Source: Chitinophaga parva
Lineage (GTDB): Bacteria; Bacteroidota; Bacteroidia; Chitinophagales; Chitinophagaceae
Direction of reading: 5' to 3'
Assembly: GCF_003071345.1 (NCBI RefSeq)
Contig: NZ_QCYK01000003.1
Location: forward strand, 930,001-994,000
Length of the DNA: 64,000 bases
The translations under genes and the position numbers were made by a program. Below, piece by piece: positions 60,040 through 64,000 of the stretch. The first letter of the stretch is position 1. Every line of letters begins with the position of its first letter. Under the pieces are notes generated by a model. It was not told the DNA's origin. It was given only the letters and a program-made list of their open reading frames with translations, and did not search any database.

Positions 60040-60348
60040 TTAGGACATGGCTTCTGATCTGGCGTTGCGGCGGATGTCGTCTGCCGTGTCGTTGCTTTCA
60101 TTGAGGATGGTGAGAATGCGTTCTCTCACGTCGTCCCTAAGGCCACTGATCTGCTGGCTGAACACATCTTTCAGGTGGCTGAGGTCTTCAGAGGTGGTGC
60201 CCCATACATTGCGGGCTTTACGCTGCCAGGTGCGGGCGGTGTCTTTGATCTTTTCGCGGGTGTCTTCACCAGATTCCGGTGCAACGAGCAGTCCGGCTGC
60301 AAAACCGGCCGCCAGGCCGATCAGGGCGCCTGTAAGTACTTTAGACAT
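60040..60348 (-). CDS. YtxH-domain protein
   Basis: 102 residues from the ATG at 60348 (MSKVLTGALIGLAAGFAAGL): one hydrophobic Gly/Ala-rich helix, then the LLVAPESGEDTREKIKDTAR segment typical of YtxH (PF12732) proteins and a helical tail. A frame extending to 60480 has no coding character. Small membrane-anchored protein, often linked to stress; function unknown. Followed by a terminator. Confidence 0.82.
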   Translation of the reverse strand: MSKVLTGALIGLAAGFAAGLLVAPESGEDTREKIKDTARTWQRKARNVWGTTSEDLSHLKDVFSQQISGLRDDVRERILTILNESNDTADDIRRNARSEAMS

Positions 60349-60505
60349 AAGATAGCTTTTTATGGTTAAAGAATCCTGTTCACAAATGACCCGGGGCTGC
60401 CGGATGAAGACCAGAAGTCCAAATATCAGGCCGGTTTGGCCCCGGCTGGCAGTGTGGAATTTGCCGGTTCCACACCTCAACGTGAGGACTTTTTACCGGT
60501 AAAAG

Positions 60506-61276
60506 CTATTGTTTGCCGGGTTGCTGCTTAAAGATATGCACCAGCATTGCGTACAATTCCGGGTGATGGCTTTCCAGCAAATGAGGCTGCTGGAAGAAGT
60601 ATTCCGATGCCACCGCCAGGAACTCTGCCGGATTAGTGGCGGCATATGGGTTGATGTCGGAATGCCCTTGTTCTATACGCTGGATCTCGTGGTGGATGAC
60701 CTGCAGCCAGGGAATGCTGTAGGCATGTTCCAGCAGGTTTTCCGGCACCCCGTCTGTAGAGCCATCTGATTTATCCAGGAGGTGTACAAATTCATGGATG
60801 GCGGTGTTGTGGTTCCCCTGCTGCAGGAAGCCCGCCCGCAGGGCATTTTGGGACAGTAACATCTGCCCGTTCATGGCGCCGCTGCCCACCATGCCCAGCA
60901 CATTGCGCTCCCCTCCTTCAAACTGGTATTGCTCATTAAAGGTGTCCGGGTAGAGGATCACGTTGGTGAGGTTAAAGTATTTCCAATCCCTGAACCCGAA
61001 GATGGGGATAATGGCGCTGGCGGCCACCAGTACCTTATCCAGCGGTTCCACGGTAGCCCCCACTCCTTCTACCCTCACCTGCTTCAAAAACTCCGCACAA
61101 TCTGCCTCAAAGCGCAACTTTTCTGCATCCGTTAGTTGCTGGTAATATCTTACGTGTTGCTGCAGCATTTCCTGCAAAGCCGCCGGCACCGCGCTTTTGC
61201 GGCGCAGATAGCGCTTCCGTAAATAACGGGCATAGCTGAAAATGACGAGGGCGACAAAGATGGTGAGGATGTACAT
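60506..61276 (-). CDS. MtfA-like zinc-dependent peptidase (M90)
   Basis: 256 residues: an N-terminal hydrophobic helix (MYILTIFVALVIFSYARYLR) and an M90 domain with zinc motif TAIHEFVHLLDKSDGSTDGV (HEFVH at about 158) and PAEFLAVASEYFFQQP supplying the third ligand. In E. coli MtfA acts on Mlc and responds to glucose; that link is not implied here. The membrane helix is a difference from E. coli MtfA. It begins 10 nt from a family B heptad array. Confidence 0.85.
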   Translation of the reverse strand: MYILTIFVALVIFSYARYLRKRYLRRKSAVPAALQEMLQQHVRYYQQLTDAEKLRFEADCAEFLKQVRVEGVGATVEPLDKVLVAASAIIPIFGFRDWKYFNLTNVILYPDTFNEQYQFEGGERNVLGMVGSGAMNGQMLLSQNALRAGFLQQGNHNTAIHEFVHLLDKSDGSTDGVPENLLEHAYSIPWLQVIHHEIQRIEQGHSDINPYAATNPAEFLAVASEYFFQQPHLLESHHPELYAMLVHIFKQQPGKQ

Positions 61277-61285
61277 AAAATTGGT

Positions 61286-61327
61286 CCTAGGTCTTAGGTC
61301 TTAAGTCTTAGGTCTTTTGTCTCAGGT
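61286..61327. repeat. Heptad repeat array, family B (left edge)
   Basis: Units from 61286: CCTAGGT, CTTAGGT, CTTAAGT, CTTAGGT, CTTTTGT, CTCAGGT. It starts 10 nt upstream of the peptidase start codon at 61276. Confidence 0.93.
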
Positions 61328-61339
61328 TGATTTGTTGGG

Positions 61340-61356
61340 ACCTGGGACCTAAGACA
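61340..61356. repeat. Heptad repeat, family B (right edge, inverted)
   Basis: ACCTGGG, ACCTAAG, then ACAAT, reverse complement of the left-edge CTTAGGT/CCCAGGT units. It ends at the stop codon of the Smr gene at 61358, so the 81-nt gap is nearly all repeat. Confidence 0.88.
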
Positions 61357-61357
61357 A

Positions 61358-62374
61358 TCATTTATATTTCAAAAAGATCTCCGTGGCCCCGTAGCCATAT
61401 TTGGGATGGTACTGGTTTACAAAGTAATTCACCTCGCGGGTGAGGCGGAGGATGTCGTGGATCTCGTCACGGAGCTTGCCTTTGCCTACGCCGTGGATGG
61501 CGATGAGTGTGGGCTGGTGGTGATGGATGGCCAGGTCCAGGTAGTGCTGGAATTCATTGAGCTGGATGCCCAGTATTTCCAGGTTGGAGAGACCTTTCCA
61601 GTCGTCTGTCAGCTTTTCAATGTGCAGGTCCACTTCCTGTTTGGGTTGTTGTTTGGGCTGTTGTTGCAGCGTGATGCTGTTTACCGCACTGGGATTGTAG
61701 GAAGGCACGTCAAAGCCGGCATCGGCGGACTTTTCCGGGTATTTTTCAAAAAGAGGGAAGGTAAGCGTGGCACCCTGGCGCATGTGCAGGTCACTGAGTT
61801 GCTGGAAGAGATGTTTGGGCTTCAGTTTCCAGGTTTTCGCAAAAGTGGGCGCCAGCTTGGGATCCGGATCTTTTAAGGAGAATACAAATTCAAAGCGGGG
61901 CGCATCATTGAGATTTTCAAACAGCAGGTCTGCCAGGTAAAAATTGCTGAAAGGCAGCACCGTGTTGCGGATCTCCAGGTGCAGGTGGCGGTTCAGGTAG
62001 ATCTGGAAATTGAAATTGTAGGCAGTGGCATTTTCATTCAGCAGGTGAAACTTCAGCAGTTCCACTTCTTCTTCCATGCCGCGGCCCGCATATACAGGCA
62101 GTATGGAAAGCATGACGCCTTTTTCCATGCGGATCTGCCCTCCCAGTTTTTCTTTCTTTATTTCCTCACCCCGGGTCAGGTTTGGCTTGATGGAGGTTTG
62201 CGGTTTCTTTTGCGTGAAGCGGTGAAAATATGGGAAGTCGATCTGGTCGAGGTACACTGGAAATTGCACTTTCCCGATCTCGATCATGACCATTTTGTCG
62301 TTGATGATATCGATGATCCTGCCCTCTTCTTTGGAATGGAGGAGGATGATCTGGTCTCCTATTTCGTATTTCAT
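61358..62374 (-). CDS. DUF2027/Smr-domain protein
   Basis: 338 residues. The N-terminal part (about 1-55; YEIGDQIILLHSKEEGRIID) is an SH3-like barrel; a middle beta-rich part (about 80-240) matches the DUF2027 type found in Bacteroidota. The C-terminal part (about 250-338; VDLHIEKLTDDWKGLSNLEI, TLIAIHGVGKGKLRDEIHDI) is an Smr domain with LHI and HGxGxG motifs, as in MutS2, where it nicks DNA or RNA. A role in nucleic-acid processing or ribosome rescue is possible. Cytosolic. Confidence 0.88.
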   Translation of the reverse strand: MKYEIGDQIILLHSKEEGRIIDIINDKMVMIEIGKVQFPVYLDQIDFPYFHRFTQKKPQTSIKPNLTRGEEIKKEKLGGQIRMEKGVMLSILPVYAGRGMEEEVELLKFHLLNENATAYNFNFQIYLNRHLHLEIRNTVLPFSNFYLADLLFENLNDAPRFEFVFSLKDPDPKLAPTFAKTWKLKPKHLFQQLSDLHMRQGATLTFPLFEKYPEKSADAGFDVPSYNPSAVNSITLQQQPKQQPKQEVDLHIEKLTDDWKGLSNLEILGIQLNEFQHYLDLAIHHHQPTLIAIHGVGKGKLRDEIHDILRLTREVNYFVNQYHPKYGYGATEIFLKYK

Positions 62375-62440
62375 GCCGCAAAAATACGGCGTTTTGCGAA
62401 AGAAAACCGTTGGGCCTTGAGACCTGGGGCCTCCCTTATC

Positions 62441-63346
62441 TCACACCCAGGTAAACACCGGCGCTGTTGCCACAAAATGCACTTCCAGGGGATCTACTTT
62501 GGGCTGGAGCCATGCTGCAAAATATTCCATGCCCGGTTGTTCGCTGGCAATGTGGCCCAGGACGATGAGGGCCGTGTTATGGCCCAGCAAACGCCCGTCC
62601 CGTATGTATTCTGCGGTTTCCCATTCCCGGGTTTCGCCGATGATCAGCACATCCGGACGTCCCTGCTCTACCAGTTGCACCTGCGATTCACTGGATGGCG
62701 CGCCAGGGCGCAGGCCTATTTTGGAAACGGGTTGTTGCAGGTCGCCGATGACGCGGAAATGATCTATGCCCAGTGTGCTTTTCAGGTGGTTCACCAGCCC
62801 ACCCAGCGTGGTAGCGGGAATGTTGAACACGCGCGCTGTAAGATCATGATCCAGCTGCACCTGCGGCAGCCAGCCTGTTTTTTTGAGGAAGCCGTAGAAG
62901 ATGGTATCAGGTTGCATGGCGTGGATGTAATCGTGGCAGCACCATACAGCTATCTTGTGTTCGGCCAGCAGCGCGGCTTTCCCGGCTATCACCTGGTTAT
63001 TGGGCGTCCAGTCTTTTTTATCGGCGTGGTTGAAGAAGGTAGGCTCGTGCGCAATAATAAAATTGGCGCCCAGTTTTATGGCTTCTTTGATCACGGAGAT
63101 GGTGGCAAACATGGTAGTTACAATACCGGTGACCTCCTGGTCCGGGCTGCCGGATTTTAAGGTATCTACCGTGTTGGGGATGGGCTGCAGGTTGCCGGCT
63201 TTCAATACCAGGTTGATGACGTCCTGCACGGTCACTGGCTTGTGGCTGGCCAGTACACGGGAAAAGGGCATTGCACTGAACGCCAGTGCTGCTGCGGCCC
63301 CGGAGGCCTGGGTAAGGAAGGTACGGCGGGTAGCATATTGTGGCAT
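62441..63346 (-). CDS. Tat-exported Nif3-like dinuclear metal protein
   Basis: 301 residues from the ATG at 63346. A twin-arginine signal is visible (YATRRTFLTQASGAAAALAF, ending near VLASH); Met codons at 63367 and 63385 are alternatives. The mature part follows the Nif3/GTP-cyclohydrolase-I-type-2-like fold: FATISVIKEAIKLGANFIIA, HEPTFFNHAD (metal ligands), WCCHDYIHAM and a C-terminal GHIASEQPGMEYFAAWL. Nif3 proteins are normally cytosolic hexamers; export folded through Tat is unusual but known in this phylum's proteins. Metal-dependent hydrolase activity is inferred only. Confidence 0.82.
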   Translation of the reverse strand: MPQYATRRTFLTQASGAAAALAFSAMPFSRVLASHKPVTVQDVINLVLKAGNLQPIPNTVDTLKSGSPDQEVTGIVTTMFATISVIKEAIKLGANFIIAHEPTFFNHADKKDWTPNNQVIAGKAALLAEHKIAVWCCHDYIHAMQPDTIFYGFLKKTGWLPQVQLDHDLTARVFNIPATTLGGLVNHLKSTLGIDHFRVIGDLQQPVSKIGLRPGAPSSESQVQLVEQGRPDVLIIGETREWETAEYIRDGRLLGHNTALIVLGHIASEQPGMEYFAAWLQPKVDPLEVHFVATAPVFTWV

Positions 63347-63366
63347 ATGAAGGGTTGTATTTGGCA

Positions 63367-63410
63367 TAAAAAAATTGCCTGACACTCGTGATTAGGACTG
63401 TCAGGCAATG
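63367..63410 (-). terminator. Terminator downstream of the DoxX gene
   Basis: ATTGCCTGACA (63374-63384) with TGTCAGGCAAT (63399-63409), 11-bp perfect stem, 14-nt loop, followed on the minus strand by seven Ts. It separates DoxX from the Nif3-like gene, so the two are not one transcript. Confidence 0.78.
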
Positions 63411-63492
63411 TTTGTGTTACATGGCGGCACTGCACCGCGGCCGCCCGCACAGCTTGAGCTGTGTTGTTTATGATGGGTTATCTAAACCACGT

Positions 63493-63939
63493 TTAAGCTA
63501 CTTCTTCGGGATGGCGCCGCCAGTGGCCGTCTATAGACCAGGGGCCGCTGCCTTCCACCAGGAAAAAGATCATCATACAAAGGCACAATACCGTTTGCCA
63601 TAATACGGTGTGCGCGGAAAACAGGCCGGTAGGAGAATTGGCAAAGAACAGGGCGCCTACCAGAATAGGAAGGTTTACGATAATAGCCAGCCGGGTAAGT
63701 AATCCCAGCGCGATGAATAAGCCGCCCAGCAAGTGGGCAAAGATGATAAAATGAGCCATACCAACAGACAGGGCAGCCCAATCACGGTGTGTGTTGATCA
63801 GGGTGATCAGATCGTCCCGGTTCTGTATGAACATAACGCCTTTCCAAAACAAGAAAATACCTAATGCAAAACGAATGATATCCAGCCAGCGGGGATGGTG
63901 ATTATCACCCCAGCCGCCTATGCGATCGAGTAAATTCAT
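63493..63939 (-). CDS. DoxX-family membrane protein
   Basis: 148 residues from the ATG at 63939 (MNLLDRIGGWGDNHHPRWLD); an upstream Met at 63981 is rejected. Four transmembrane helices (RFALGIFLFWKGVMFI, AHFIIFAHLLGGLFIALGLL, IIVNLPILVGALFF, WQTVLCLCMMIFFLVEGSGP) in the DoxX arrangement. Members can be part of terminal oxidases or redox complexes; exact role unknown. Inner membrane. Confidence 0.85.
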   Translation of the reverse strand: MNLLDRIGGWGDNHHPRWLDIIRFALGIFLFWKGVMFIQNRDDLITLINTHRDWAALSVGMAHFIIFAHLLGGLFIALGLLTRLAIIVNLPILVGALFFANSPTGLFSAHTVLWQTVLCLCMMIFFLVEGSGPWSIDGHWRRHPEEVA

Positions 63940-64000
63940 AGCGTTAAAATTTAAGGTTTCTAAGTTCAAAGAGCGGTGCACACATAAGTTACGAAAAATA

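Overview
The window looks like chromosome from a Bacteroidota bacterium, most likely Chitinophagaceae and close to Chitinophaga. The grounds are moderate GC with few clear Shine-Dalgarno sites, several TAnnTTTG-type promoter boxes, abundant lipoproteins and outer-membrane beta-barrels, an OMP_b-brl_3 receptor, lone FtsX/MacB permeases and PAS-rich sensor kinases. This placement is inferred from gene content; no rRNA or other phylogenetic marker is present.

Layout. 1-4.9 kb: end of a luciferase-like monooxygenase, a barrel protein, a secreted esterase, and four small low-complexity secreted proteins (three Lys/Ala/His-rich, one Pro/Thr-rich). 4.9-11.5 kb: an alpha-glucan block (GH63-like glucosidase, GH13 alpha-glucosidase) with a decayed GH5 mannanase between them, then an OsmC protein. 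11.6-18 kb: two small transporters, a TPR histidine kinase and a large TonB-receptor-like barrel. 18.1-27.8 kb: a signalling block on the minus strand (receiver-flavoprotein fusion, cNMP-domain kinase, 1387-residue CheB-CheR-PAS kinase, PAS kinase). 27.8-39.5 kb: glucokinase, MBL hydrolase, zinc peptidase, Omp85-like barrel, DUF1328, SRPBCC protein, thioesterase, ABC exporter, two small lipoproteins. 39.9-45.8 kb: DUF763 protein with a histone-H1-like partner, FtsX permease, bestrophin. 45.9-51.1 kb: RND efflux operon. 51.2-53.9 kb: two identical tRNA-Arg(ACG) genes, a cold-shock gene, rlmH, rhomboid protease. 54-58.6 kb: convergent GH15 hydrolase and fused OtsA-OtsB trehalose enzyme, second cold-shock gene. 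58.8-64 kb: barrel protein, YtxH, MtfA-like peptidase, Smr protein, Tat-exported Nif3-like protein, DoxX protein.

Metabolic theme: GH63-like, GH13 and GH15 hydrolases, glucokinase and trehalose synthase/phosphatase together suggest handling of alpha-glucans, trehalose and glucose. They lie in separate transcription units, so this is co-location, not one operon.

Most unusual feature: two families of 7-bp tandem repeats (GTACARC and CTTARGT/CCTAGGT) occur only between genes. In nearly every gap that carries them, one array sits at the left edge in one orientation and a reverse-complement array sits at the right edge, often 4-15 nt from a start or stop codon. One pair forms a perfect 39-bp inverted repeat. 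No coding gene explains them, and they are the best candidate here for something undescribed.
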